This document shows positions 13,838-25,334 of a DNA stretch of 64,000 nucleotides, in pieces. A program made the position numbers and the translations under genes. The notes under the pieces were generated by a model that was given only the letters and a program-made list of their open reading frames with translations, searched no databases and was not told the origin of the DNA. Source of the DNA: Polydactylus sextarius (Eukaryota > Chordata > Actinopteri > Polynemidae); the NCBI GenBank assembly GCA_016801845.1, contig CM028926.1:10238501-10302500 (forward strand), in the 5' to 3' direction. Within the stretch, counting starts at the first letter, position 1, and each line of letters begins with the position of its first letter.

Positions 13838-14162
13838 GGAGTAAAGTAGAGACACTAGAGTAGAAGTAGAGACACTAGAGTAGAAGTAGAGACACTAGAG
13901 TAGAATAAAATAACTTTGGTAGAAGTTCAAGTCGTCACTAGAATGATTCTCCAGTAAAAGTCTTAAAGTATCTAGTATTTACTGTACTTCAGTATGACAG
14001 TAATCTATAAGTAAATGTAGTTAAGTGTAGAAAGTAAAAGTACAAGTACATGTTAATAAAACAGAAGAATATGATGAAGTTTATCCAGCACTTTAAAACA
14101 TGGAGCTACAACAATCTTCATAGACAATGAATGAGTCTGAACTAAAGTATGTAAAGTTTCTA
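13838..14162 (+). repeat. Dispersed repeat, copy 1, with 20-bp tandem head
   Basis: Starts with three 20-bp units (GTAGAAGTAGAGACACTAGA) and continues into about 260 bp of unique-looking sequence (AAAGTACAAGTACATG and ATGAAGTTTATCCAGC). It matches the 22.9-23.2 kb segment essentially base for base. The AAGTAxAAGTA-type text is typical of a common fish dispersed repeat. Confidence 0.85.
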
Positions 14163-14603
14163 GTATTAGTACGATCCAGCTGTTTTAACTAAACAGCAGC
14201 AGGTTAAAACATCAGTGATGAGGAAACTAAAGTTCCTTAAATGAAATGAAGAGTAAACAAACAAAATGTTGCGTCACATTTTTACACTTTAGGTTTGTTT
14301 GTTCAATCAACCAGGCTCCTAATTAAATAATGAAACATGTTATCAAATCAAAAAAAATCTAAATTCGTTGTTTGTTTTAGTTCATCTGCCGTGTTTATTT
14401 ATTTATTTTACATTTAAAATGCACATTTCCTGATTTTTATCTTTTCATTATCAGCTTTTAATTTTCATCGCCGCCTCTGTTTGTTCACTCCCTCCAACTT
14501 CCTAAATAATAAACAATAAAGTGTCATTTCATAAAACACACACCCCACACACACACGTACAGACTTGATGTGAACACACACTGACATGCAGCCACTTACG
14601 CAT

Positions 14604-14729
14604 ACACACACACACACACACACACAGATGTTCACACACACATAAGCATCAACTCTAAAAAGAAACCAGTAATGGGTGGGTCCGCTCAACATGCACACCT
14701 GTGATGACTGATAAGATAACTGTAGGGCA

Positions 14730-14764
<35 letters not shown>

Positions 14765-14891
14765 AGTCAGTCATTTTATTTGGTTCCTGTTTGTGAGGCC
14801 AGGTCTGAGTTCAGTCTCTCACTCGTCATATTAAAGACTCGAGTCAAAGTAAATATGGTTTTCGTTTGTTAGAATATTAAACAATCAGAGA

Positions 14892-14928
<37 letters not shown>
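14604..14928 (+). repeat. CA/GT microsatellite cluster
   Basis: CA run at about 14604-14627, then GT runs at 14731-14763 and 14894-14926, separated by unique sequence. Confidence 0.93.
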
Positions 14929-15440
14929 TGTGTCTGAGCTCTAAACAAAGATTAATTCTCTGATTCGTTGTAAATATTTGCAGCAAATAATCAGTGTCAT
15001 ATTTGACCTTGTCCTGGCCTGTCTTCATCCTGCTGCTTTACACACTTTACACACACCGAGACTTTTAATTCATATTTGATTTGATTTACATGAGTCGACA
15101 AAATCCAGTTTGTTATTTGTTTATAAACAAACGACGAATCAGAATCGACTCGTTAAACCTGAATCTGTGTTTGATCTTTAATTAAATATGAAAATAATTC
15201 ACTTTAACTAAAACGCCACCACAACATAAAGCGTCTATCGCTGTAACCATGACAACAGCAGCCGTCGGCTCCGATGATGCTGATGCAGATAAACAAACGA
15301 TGTGGTCGTTGAGGTTGAAACGACTTTATCTTTAAATAATAAACTGTCATTTCCTGTTTGAAGCTTCCCAGATAATTCTACATATATTAAACTAATCATC
15401 AGGTGAATAATAAGCAGATTTATCAATAACCCAAATAATT

Positions 15441-16028
15441 TGACCGTCTTTTGTTTTCACAACCAAATAGTAAACAATGAAAGTAAATGGGGCAGTCAGA
15501 CAAACGTATCTAAACTGTTATTTTTTTAACCACTAATAAAGCTCAAAAATGAAGCAATCAGGTGATGAAGGATGTTCCACATCAGCAGATTCATCATTTT
15601 TCTCGCTCTTCACAAACACAACGACCTGTTGTTGAGGAAAATGATGAATCTGCTGATGTGGAACAACCTTCATCACCAGTTGTTATAAAACCAGACGTTG
15701 GGTAAGTCTTGTAAAACAGTGTTTTTAATAAACTCTGGGTTCACTTACTAAGTTATCAGTACTTCAGTTTATGTGTAGGGACCCTATTCATGCTACTGCT
15801 GAAGTGAAGTGATATTTTGAGCTTTATTAGTGGTTAAAAAATGACAATTTAGATACGTTTGGCTGACTGCCCCATTTACTTTCATTGTTAACTATTTGAT
15901 TGTGAAAACAAAAGATGGTCAAACTGGATATTACTTCAACCAACGTAACATATCTGTTGAGGGTTGTTTGACTCATATTCATGGTGAATTAGACTCTGGG
16001 TTCATGTTGCTCTGAACCGTCACTTTAA
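15441..16028 (-). mobile_element. Foldback non-autonomous DNA transposon, copy B
   Basis: Same family as the 5.9-6.5 kb copy, with strongly matching arms and centre. The asymmetric block (GGGTAAGTCTTG through CTACTGCTGAAG, about 15700-15805) lies in the right arm, so this copy is inverted relative to copy A. The right end runs to GAACCGTCACTTTAA. Confidence 0.87.
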
Positions 16029-16915
16029 GTTTTGTTAATTTAACATTTTATAGCAGTAAGTAACTTTATTTATATTTATTTAACTGTTCTTTACTTAAAC
16101 ACTGCTACAAATTTTGGTGGAAAAATATAAAAAAAAAACATAAAAAGGTATTTTCCTCCTGTTGCGTTTTTCTTCTCTTCATTTTAAAGTCAAACTGGAA
16201 ACCTCCGGTAGTTTCTTTACGCGAGTTTAAAAACAACAACAAACAAACATGAAAACTGAACAAACACGGTGAAATCTGACGCGACGGAGAAATTTAAAGT
16301 TCGACTCAAACTGTGAATCAAAGCTGTTTCTCATGGCGTCGTCCTCCCGACGCGGAGCTTAACATGAGGTCTGAGCCAGGTTCAACAGAGACGTTTGACA
16401 CATCGCTCCATCAGATGGTGTCAGCTGGCGGAGGACGGACGCCCCGTCCTCATCCATCTGAGAACTGGACACAAACACAACCCTGACATGTGATTTACAA
16501 GGCAGCAGACGGTGCTGGTTGTCATGTCCATTCAACTCGTGTTGTCTTAAAGTCTAGCCAGTAGTTTTCTCTTTCTTCACACACACTCTGTGTGTTTTGA
16601 CCCGACACATGTTCTCCAGATGTTGGAGAACATTCCTGAAGGTCTCATCACACTCCTGGACATTTTACATCTCCGACACTGTCACAATCCAACGTCTCTG
16701 TTTGTTCACAATATAAAACAAGCGAAGAAGAAACAACTCAAACTGCTGCGTGATGATGGTTGTGTTTTGATGTTGTTATAAGATCAGGCTGCCAAAACCA
16801 TCAGTGTCGGATTAAATCTGGTCAAAGTTTAAAATAATCAGAGGAAACGTATGTGAAAGTCGTCTGACTGGAGAGGATTTGAGTTATTTCAACCAACAGT
16901 TTGTCATTTTACCAC

Positions 16916-17830
16916 TTTCATTTTAGGACTTTTTTTTAGATAAAAGTTGCAGTGTTTTTAGCCGTTTTGTTGCAATAAAGTTGCAAAAAAATCGCAATTT
17001 TTGTACCTGTCAAACATTAGCGGTTGTAATCCATTGGTTAAACAGACTAAAGATGAAAGTTGCAATGTTTTTAGTCATTTTGTTGCAATTAAGTTGCACG
17101 GGTTGCAATTTTTGGTAATAAAGTTGCAAAACTTGCAAAATAGTCATTTTTTTCCCATTTTAAAGAGAAATGTTGCTGTTATTAGGGTTGTAACGATCCC
17201 TTGATCAGACGGACAAAAAAAATAAATTGCGATTAAAGTTGTGACGTTTTTAGGTGATTTGATACAAAAAAGTTGCAGTTTTTTTTAATAAAAAACTCGC
17301 AATTTTTTGCGCTTTTAAAGAGGAAAGTTGTAGCGATTAAGAGAGTAACGATCCATCGATCATAGACAAAAAAATAAAGAAATTGCACTGAAAGTTGCAA
17401 TTTTTAGGTGTTTTGTTGCAATAAAGTTGCACGGGTTGCAAAAAAGTTGCAACAATTAGGGGTTTAACGATCAATTCGTTCGATTTCAATTCGAGACAAA
17501 AAATTAAAAAATTCTGATGTTATTAGACGTTTTGTTGCGATAAAGTTGCACAGGTTGCAAAAAAGTTGCGTTTTTCTTACTTTTTAAAGAGAAAAAGTTG
17601 CAACAATTAGGAGTCTAACGATCCATCAACCGCAGACAAAAAAAAAAATTAAATTGTGATTAAAGTTGCGATGTTTTTAGGTGATTTGAGGCATTGAATT
17701 CACATTTTTTTGCAATAAAATTGCAACAGTTGCAAAAAGCTTGTATTTTTTTCACGCGATTAGAAGTGTAACGATCCATCGATCGGATCAAAAACTGCAG
17801 TTAAAGTTTTGTTGAACAATTTGGGAAAAA
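16916..17830 (+). repeat. Degenerate tandem array, TTGCAATAAAGTTGCA family
   Basis: Six or more diverged units of roughly 120-150 bp share AAAGTTGCAATGTTTTTAG, TTTTGTTGCAATAAAGTTGC, a T-rich stretch and TAACGATCCATCGATC. An isolated related fragment lies at 6745-6790. It is gene-free. Confidence 0.8.
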
Positions 17831-18621
17831 TATTTGTTTATATTTATACTTTTAATACTTAAACATAAAAAACGTGTCACTTTAGTGAATAATAGATGTT
17901 TATTTTATTAAAAATAAGATTGTTTTTCCTTTAGAAACCTCAAAAAGTTTTATTTTGTGTAGTTTTTATGGAGTTAAAGTTGATTTTAATGATCTGTTTC
18001 ATGGTCTCGTCACTGTTTGTTCATTAAACCTGAATTTTTTTGCCCAAATTATCACATCTGGTGACTTCAGCGTCTCAACCATCAGTGGACGTCACGTGTT
18101 CAATCAGACGTGTTTCATCCAGATTTAGTTGTTCAGAGGTTTCTCAGCTGTTCTAAGACTAAGAGTCGACAACATCAGCATCACAATGATCGACGTCGTT
18201 CATTTGCATGTTCTCATTTGCATGAAGTGCTTTTATCTCGTAGATGAGCTGTGTGATATCTCTCAGCTCAGTCAGAAGAATTTAGTTGATGTGAGTTTAT
18301 TTCTCTTTATTTTAAAGGGGTTTCCCCTTCTATTACTGCTGCTGCTGCTGCTCGACACACCTACAATCATAAAACCAAACCTGAGACTCCCTGGAGACGT
18401 GTGTGAGGGAGGCGGCGGTACAAAGTCCTCAGGATATTGTACTTCTCACCACCTCTGCTGCATATCCAAACATCCTGAAACTAGAGAGAAGAAGCAGGAG
18501 AAGTTTTAACATCTGATACGATGTGTTTTTATCACGAGACGCCACCGACGTCGAATATATTACAAAAAAAATAGAACAAGACTTTTATTCTGAAATCTAC
18601 ACATTTTGAACTTGACACTGC

Positions 18622-18624
<3 letters not shown>

Positions 18625-18661
<37 letters not shown>

Positions 18662-18994
18662 ATCACAACACAGACGTTACAATGTTACTCGTGAAGATAA
18701 GATAAGATGAAACTTTATTAACGATTCCTGAAGAAGACAAACTGGGTCAAACGCAGACGGAAGGAAATAGAGATTTATTGTGAAAATCCAAACAGGAAGA
18801 ACAAACAAACAAACAAACAAAAAAAGTGGTAAATGTTATATCAAGATGAGAATTTTCTATAATAAAAGTTTATTTGTGTTTTTTAGGTAGTTTTTAAAAA
18901 CGCTCGGTAGTCGTTTGCTTTTTTTTTTTTTTTTTTTTTTTTTTGCATCTGTTGCGTCCTTGTGACGATGATCGATACTGTCCTCCCTGTCCAT

Positions 18995-19047
<53 letters not shown>
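18625..19047 (+). repeat. GT and CA microsatellites with a poly-T tract
   Basis: GT run at 18625-18660, a T tract of about 25 at 18920-18944, and a 52-bp CA run at 18996-19047. Confidence 0.95.
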
Positions 19048-19049
<2 letters not shown>

Positions 19050-19559
19050 GTCAGGTTAAATGTAATCAGCCGCCTCCTCTGTGTTCCTCTCTCAGCCCTG
19101 CAGTTTTATCTCAGGCCTCTTTGCAACACCCACGGCCGACGGACCAAAGTCCAGCCTCTTATCTGCAGCGTTGCCGTCCAGCGGCGCTGAGTCTGTCTGT
19201 GTCAGTGACACACTAACTGACTGTCTCTGGCTCCGTCTCCGTCTCGCTGGAGCTTTTTTTTACCAGCTGCAGCTCCACTTCTCTCGCTGCGTCTGTGTGT
19301 TAAATAACAAACCGACACAGTCACAGTTTTAGTTTTACAGCTCTTTGTGTGTTTACAGCCTCTTCAAACCTTTCTCCTCGTTCACCTGCATCTTCTTACA
19401 TTGTATCTGTTACGTTGTAACAGTCTGGATTCATCTCTTTTTGTCCACATATATTTATATTCATATAATCCAGTCGTCTTAACTTCTCGTGCAGGTTCTT
19501 TACATCACAAATATGGATACAGATTTAAATTGCACATATTTTATTATTTTGAACAAAAA

Positions 19560-19970
19560 ATACATCTTCTGATGTCTCTGTCTGTCTCTCTGACTTCTTT
19601 TTTGTCTGTCTGTCTGTCTGTCCATGCTACTGTCCTCCTGTATCTCTGTTTTCATCTGTCTCTGTCTTCCTGTCTCACTATTGTACTGTCTCTCTGTGTT
19701 AACTGTCAAACTGTTTGTGTCTCTGTCTTCTCTTTTTGTCTCTGTCTCTCACCATCTTTCTGTTTGTCTGTATTATTATTTTCTGTGTATCTCTGTGTTT
19801 TCGTCTCTGTCTTTCTGTTTTACTTTCTTACTGTCTCCTGGTCTTCCTGTCTTTCCGTCTCACCATCATGTTGTCTCACTGTCCCCCTGTTTCTCTCTCC
19901 ATCTTCCTGTCTGTCTGTCTTGCTGTGTTACTGTCTCCTGGTCTGTCTGTCTGTCTCTTACTTCTCAGGT
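19560..19970 (+). repeat. CTGT/TCTG-rich low-complexity tract
   Basis: About 400 bp dominated by CTGTCT, TGTCTGTC and TTCCTGTCTC words, pyrimidine-plus-G rich. All three plus frames stay open with Leu/Ser/Cys/Val-rich, membrane-like translations. This is a composition effect, not a gene. Confidence 0.85.
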
Positions 19971-22476
19971 TTTATTCTCATCTCATCATATTTGAACATT
20001 ATGATTCTTTTAACCATATTTTAATTTGTCCTTTATGAGGAACAAGCTCTTTATTTCCGTCATCATCATCATCATCATCATCGGGTCAAGTCTCTGATCT
20101 TGACTGTTTCACCACTTTACTAACTGACTGATCCGTCGGTCTGTCTGTCATCTGCACCATTTATTTTTCAAAGAAGGGAGAGTATCACCTGAGGGCTGAA
20201 CTGTAAGTGCTCCCTCTCCCTCCTCCTCCTCCTCCTCCTCCTCCTCCTCCTCCTCCCTCTCCTCAGGCAATAACAAATGTAAACAGTACATCCACCTAAC
20301 AGGATCCAGGATGCACTGCCTCATTTGCATCGCACATCTTGAAAACACACACCGCCCTTTCTGTCTTTCAGTCGCATCAGTCAGGTTTTCTTTTTTTTTT
20401 TTTTTTTTTTTTTTTCAGAAACATCAGATGCAAATACCTGATGGAGCAAAAACGCCAGATTAAAGTTTCTATAAATGTGTTCGTCCTGCAGAGAATTACC
20501 TCAGTTTACATATAAACTGAGTCGTGTAAAGTAAAAGATGAAATGCAAATAGAAGAGTTAATGCTGCAACAGTTTGTGTGTAAACCAATGTAACTGCAGA
20601 ACAAACTCATTGATAAAAACTTTAATCGTGTGTTTTTCTAAAGAGCAGCGGTGAAGCAGTTACAAAGACATGTAGTTTATTGTTTTTTCTTAAAAGATCA
20701 GATGCAAAATATTAACTGAAGCAAAACAACTTGATAAACATCCGTGTAAAAAAACATCAGTTTATACAGAAACTGTTGCAGCAGCAACAAATAATATACA
20801 TTTTTTATAGTTTATATTTATATTTTTATATATTTCCGTGTACATTTCAACGCTGCAGCTCTTCGTGCAGGTGTCGTCTTCTCTGGCTGACGCTCTGGTT
20901 TTACTGTTGCCGGCGGCGACGCCTGAAGGCAGCTGTCATCAAGTGTTCAACACCGTCGATCTGAGAGTGAGAGACTGTTATCACCTTAGGAGGCAAATAT
21001 CCCCGTTCATCCACTTAGAAATGACGGCAGCGTCGCTGTGCATCGGGCCCGTTGGACTCATCGACTCGTGGTCGCATCTTTTTTTTTTTTTTTTTTTCTC
21101 GCCGACGGCTGCTACGTGAAGCCATTCAGCTGTAGATAAGATCTTATCTCCAGGAAGACAAACTACAATTCACACCCTCGTCTCTCATCTCGTTAGCTCA
21201 GCTGTGGTCGTTAACAGATTTTAATTGTCAAGGTTTAGTGAATAAATACAAACAGATCACACAACCTGATAAAACAATCCAAACTTCTTTAATGTGCAGT
21301 TATTTATCACACTTTTATAAAAACGTGTGATCTGCGTCCGAAGTTCATGGTCAAAACACGAACTAATGTAAACTTTTATGCACAAAATTCACTAATCTTC
21401 ATCACTTTATTTGCTGTAGCTTCAGTCTCCTGCCGTGTTTAAAATAAGAGAAACTTTGTTTCCGAACGTTTTTATGGTTTTTCAGCATCGTTCGTCTCCT
21501 GAGCTGCAGACGTAGAAAAAACAAGTGCACAGAGAAAGTCAAACATGGAGGAAACAGGTTGTTCTGGATGTGGAGGCGACGCTTTGTTGGTTTCATCTGA
21601 ACCTCAGAACCAGAACCACAGTTTGATCTTTTATAATCTGCATATTCACACATTTATCTCTGGGTTTTATTATTTAATTTTGTGTCTTTAGACCAAAAGA
21701 AATGAAATATATATGCAGTTTCTTCCCATACTGACTCGGTTTCTGTTTAATTTTCTATAACATGTTTGTTTTATGATTTAAATAAGAAAACGTGAGCGAT
21801 TTCTGCTCAAACATCCCAGAAATGTGCAGTAAAGTAGCTATCTGATTATTTTATTGTGACATCCAGACTTTTATCAGCCGCTCGTATCTGTTTTCTAAGA
21901 GTCTCGAGTTTGGAAAGTGGGTCAGACGAGGGTTACAGATTACAACCGAGAGGTTACGTGTGCAGGGGTCACACATACGTTTTCTTTTTGCTACATTGTT
22001 GCTCGTTCACAACCTGAGGCCGCTGAGTGTTATCGCCTCTAATCTGGTTTTCCTTCATGAGAAACCTGGACTGAGTGTGACCACTATCAGCCTGGTCACC
22101 TGATTGTTAGGGGACGTATCAGAGTGATTTCACACTCGGCCAGGTTAGTCGTACCTGGAGCCTGGTGTGTGTGTGTGTGTGTGTGTAGCTGTGGAGACCG
22201 TATCAGACGGCGTTCACCTATCTTATCAAACCAACTGCTCTGAAGGGACCATTGTGCATGCAAGGTGACGAACTGCTTCAGATTCCCACTCAGACTCTGA
22301 GCTGTTGGAACTGTTTTATTTTTTGTGTGTGTGTTGCATCGTTGTCAAAACGAAACGTGCAAAAAGAAGCAGCAGCAACGGCTTCGTTAAAGTAAAGTGT
22401 ATGAGTTTATAGTCGCAGAATAAAAAAAGGCAGCGACGACTGAGATGGAGCAGGTGGAGTTGAGCAGCAGCAGCAG
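19971..22476. other. Gene-free stretch
   Basis: Poly-T tracts at about 20390-20415 and 21079-21097. A mixed-composition block at 20860-21075 and another at 21990-22275 (with GATA-type TTATCT/GATAAG words) could be regulatory elements. I see no coding sequence. Confidence 0.45.
20220..20262 (+). repeat. (CCT)n microsatellite
   Basis: A trinucleotide run of about 12 CCT units, giving a poly-Glu frame on the minus strand. An (ATC)n run lies just before it at about 20059-20082. Confidence 0.93.
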
Positions 22477-22632
22477 GTAGACAGACATGTCCTGAGGTAG
22501 ACAGACATGTACTGAGGTAGACAGACATGTACTGAGGTAGACAGACATGTACTGAGGTAGACAGACATGTACTGAGGTAGACAGACATGTACTGAGGTAG
22601 ACAGACATGTACTGAGGTAGACAGACAGGCAG
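22477..22632 (+). repeat. 20-bp minisatellite, seven full copies and one partial
   Basis: The unit GTAGACAGACATGTACTGAG repeats exactly from 22497. The first unit differs at one base (CCTGAG), and the last is cut to GTAGACAGACAGGCAG. There are no spacers, so it is a tandem minisatellite. Confidence 0.95.
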
Positions 22633-22879
22633 GAGGCCTCCGGGCGACGGTGAACAAGCTCCAGGAACTAAGATCAATAAATTAACTGTTTTTTTTTTTT
22701 TTTTTTAATGTTCCTGTAAATGATCACACAAAGAAACATCAGTGTATCAGTCCTGCTCCTTCTACTTTTTTGTTTTGTTGGTGTTAATTTAATTTAAAAA
22801 AAAAAAAGTGGTGAGTTTAATTTTTACAGTATTTATAGTTTTGTTAAAAGGATAAACAGAAATTAAGTCTGAGTGAGTC

Positions 22880-23163
22880 TAGAGTAGAAGTAGAGACACT
22901 AGAGTAGAATAAAATAACTTTGGTAGAAGTTCAAGTCGTCACTAGAATGATTCTCCAGTAAAAGTCTTAAAGTATCTAGTATTTACTGTACTTCAGTATG
23001 ACAGTAATCTATAAGTAAATGTAGTTAAGTGTAGAAAGTAAAAGTACAAGTACATGTTAATAAAACAGAAGAATATGATGAAGTTTATCCAGCACTTTAA
23101 AACATGGAGCTACAACAATCTTCATAGACAATGAATGAGTCTGAACTAAAGTAGTAAAGTTTC
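22880..23163 (+). repeat. Dispersed repeat, copy 2
   Basis: Same sequence as 13838-14162 but with only one to two head units. After GAACTAAAGTA the copies diverge by a small indel. The near-identity over about 260 bp implies recent duplication, transposition or gene conversion. Confidence 0.85.
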
Positions 23164-24215
23164 TCCATCATCCACCTTTAAGATGGAGCTACATCAACCC
23201 TCAGACATGGTGCTGAGTCTGAACAGTCACATGTCGACTCAGACTAAAAGTTTGTCATTAAGTTATTGAGAAATGTAGTAAAGTACAGATTGTTTCTGGT
23301 CGGAGGAGGTGCCGAAAAGATTAAAGAGCAAAAATATTCACCGTGTTTTTGTTTTGTTGACCTGCTGCTAGTTTTTCCAGTGAAGGGTCACGGGCAGGTC
23401 AGTCGTTTTTGGAGCAGTCCGAGTCTAACTGGGTGTGTGTGTGTGTAAATGTGTGTGTGTGATGCCGCCCGGGCCGGGCGCTTTGAGGCTCTCAGTGTGA
23501 CGCAGCCGTGTTTAGTCTACGAGTCCTACATGTCACACACCACAGTCATTTGGTCGGGAGCTGTTTCAACAAGAAGCTGCGATTTCTCCGACGAGAAAAA
23601 AAAAAAAAAAAGATTGATCGGCCGTCGTCCCGCCAATAAACGCCGCCTGACGTCATGTTCTTTGTTTAAACGACGTATGTTATTGTGAAACCTTAAATTC
23701 TTCTTAGTCTTTGAGAAAATAATCAAAGAACACGCTGCTTCTCCCCACATTTTTTGCCTTTTTAATAAGAAAAAAAATGAAACATTGAATCATCGTAATC
23801 ACATTTAAAACCAACAGGAACAACAATAATAAACAACAACAACAACAAAACAATATATTATATCAGCACACTTTCAAAGTTTTGAAAAGGAACATAGCTT
23901 AAATAAAAAGACTTTTTTTAAAAACTAAAATCTGCTCCACAAAGGACACGTGTGACCTGAAACTTCTGCGTCCTCCGCTGTTTGTCAGAATAATCCTTCA
24001 ATAGATCGATAGATCGTCGATACATTGATCCGATCAGTCGTTGTTGTTTTTTCTTTCTTTGCTAAATGAACTTTTTTTTTTTTAAGTTTAAAATCGTCCG
24101 ATCATTGAGCTGATGCATTGACAGAATAAAAATAAAAAGGGGATGATGGGAGGTGGTGGAGGTGGTGGGGGTTGTTGTAAAAGAGGGTGGTGTTGTGGTC
24201 TTAAGTATTGTTGTA

Positions 24216-24247
<32 letters not shown>

Positions 24248-24494
24248 ACACAAACACACACACTATCAGCCCACCTGACCAGTGGAAGCTCCATAGTGCA
24301 AAGTACTGTATGTAAATCCTCCCATAGTGCATCTCTCCTCCCTTCCACTGTTTTAGTAACTGACTGAACTCCCCCGTCTCCGTGTATCACGTATTCAACA
24401 TGTTACAGTCCGTGTGAAAGCGTTGAGCTTTAACGCTTCCATATAAGGTAACAACAGGAAATGATGGGGCATGAAAAACAGAAACACAATGTAT

Positions 24495-24502
<8 letters not shown>

Positions 24503-24528
<26 letters not shown>
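24503..24528 (+). repeat. (TA)n microsatellite downstream of foxa3
   Basis: A TA run followed by T-rich homopolymer stretches to about 24720. It lies beyond the likely foxa3 poly(A) site. A CA run sits at 24218-24256. Confidence 0.9.
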
Positions 24529-24535
<7 letters not shown>

Positions 24536-24869
24536 CTTTCTTTTTAAAGTTTTTTTTTACCACAGTTACTTTTTGCCTCTTTCCATCTGGCTGTAAAAAA
24601 AAAAAAAAAAAAATAGAACAAAATGGCTTCTTCTTTTTTTTTTTTCTTCTTCATATCAAACAAAAAATACAAATCGTTTCGACTTCATGAGCTACGTTTT
24701 TTTTTCTTTTTTTTTTTTCTTTTTGACACAAATGACGACATGATGCTGTGAAATGTTTGTAACACAAAGATGAAAACTGTCTCCCGCTGCAGTAACACCT
24801 GCCTCAAAACAAAGTAAAACAAAAAAAAAACCTCACATTTGGGTTGTAACTGGTCGACAGAGCTCTATA

Positions 24870-25334
24870 CAAGATATATTAAAATTTATTCCCTTCATAA
24901 ATAAATGCAAATATCCTTTTCCCCCCACATTAGCTCTATTTACATTTTGTACAAAGCCAATTTTTTTTCTCTCTTCGTCTCCATCGTCAGTTTAAGACTT
25001 CACTTTTCTTTTTTATTTATTTATTTTTTTCATTTTATTTTATTTGTCCTCCATGTAACCAACCCAGCCTCCATGTTTGTTAGAGCTGGTAAAAGCAAAA
25101 AAAAAAAATAAGAATAAAGAATAATAAAGTAAAATCTTTGGTCCTTTTTTTTTCTACATAAACACGTCAGCCATTTTAGGTGTGAGTCTCTTCCAAGGCC
25201 ACTGGACGTGAGCCAGAGACGGAAAGAAAGAGGAAGATAAAGAGGTTGGGTGTCCATTTTAGAAAAAGCAAAGAGAGAGAGAGAGAGAGTCTCCATCTTG
25301 GCTCACCACTACAGACAGGTGTGTGAGGGTTTTT
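24870..25334 (-). other. foxa3: Probable foxa3 3' UTR
   Basis: The sequence directly after the foxa3 stop is transcript-like on the minus strand: a CT-rich tract, ATGGCTGAC-type text, several AATAAA signals (for example the complement of 25020-25045 and of 24889-24894) and U-rich stretches. I take the distal signal at 24889-24894 as the likely end. More AT-rich sequence continues to about 24.4 kb, so a longer UTR is possible. No transcript evidence is available here. Confidence 0.45.

Noticed and set aside
19347..20024. 225-codon Leu/Ser/Cys-rich frame resembling a membrane protein
   Set aside because: The region is a CTGT/TCTG low-complexity tract in which all three frames stay open; the hydrophobic translation follows from composition.
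22477..22632. CRISPR-like direct repeats
   Set aside because: Units are contiguous 20-mers with no spacers, in a vertebrate genome; it is a minisatellite.
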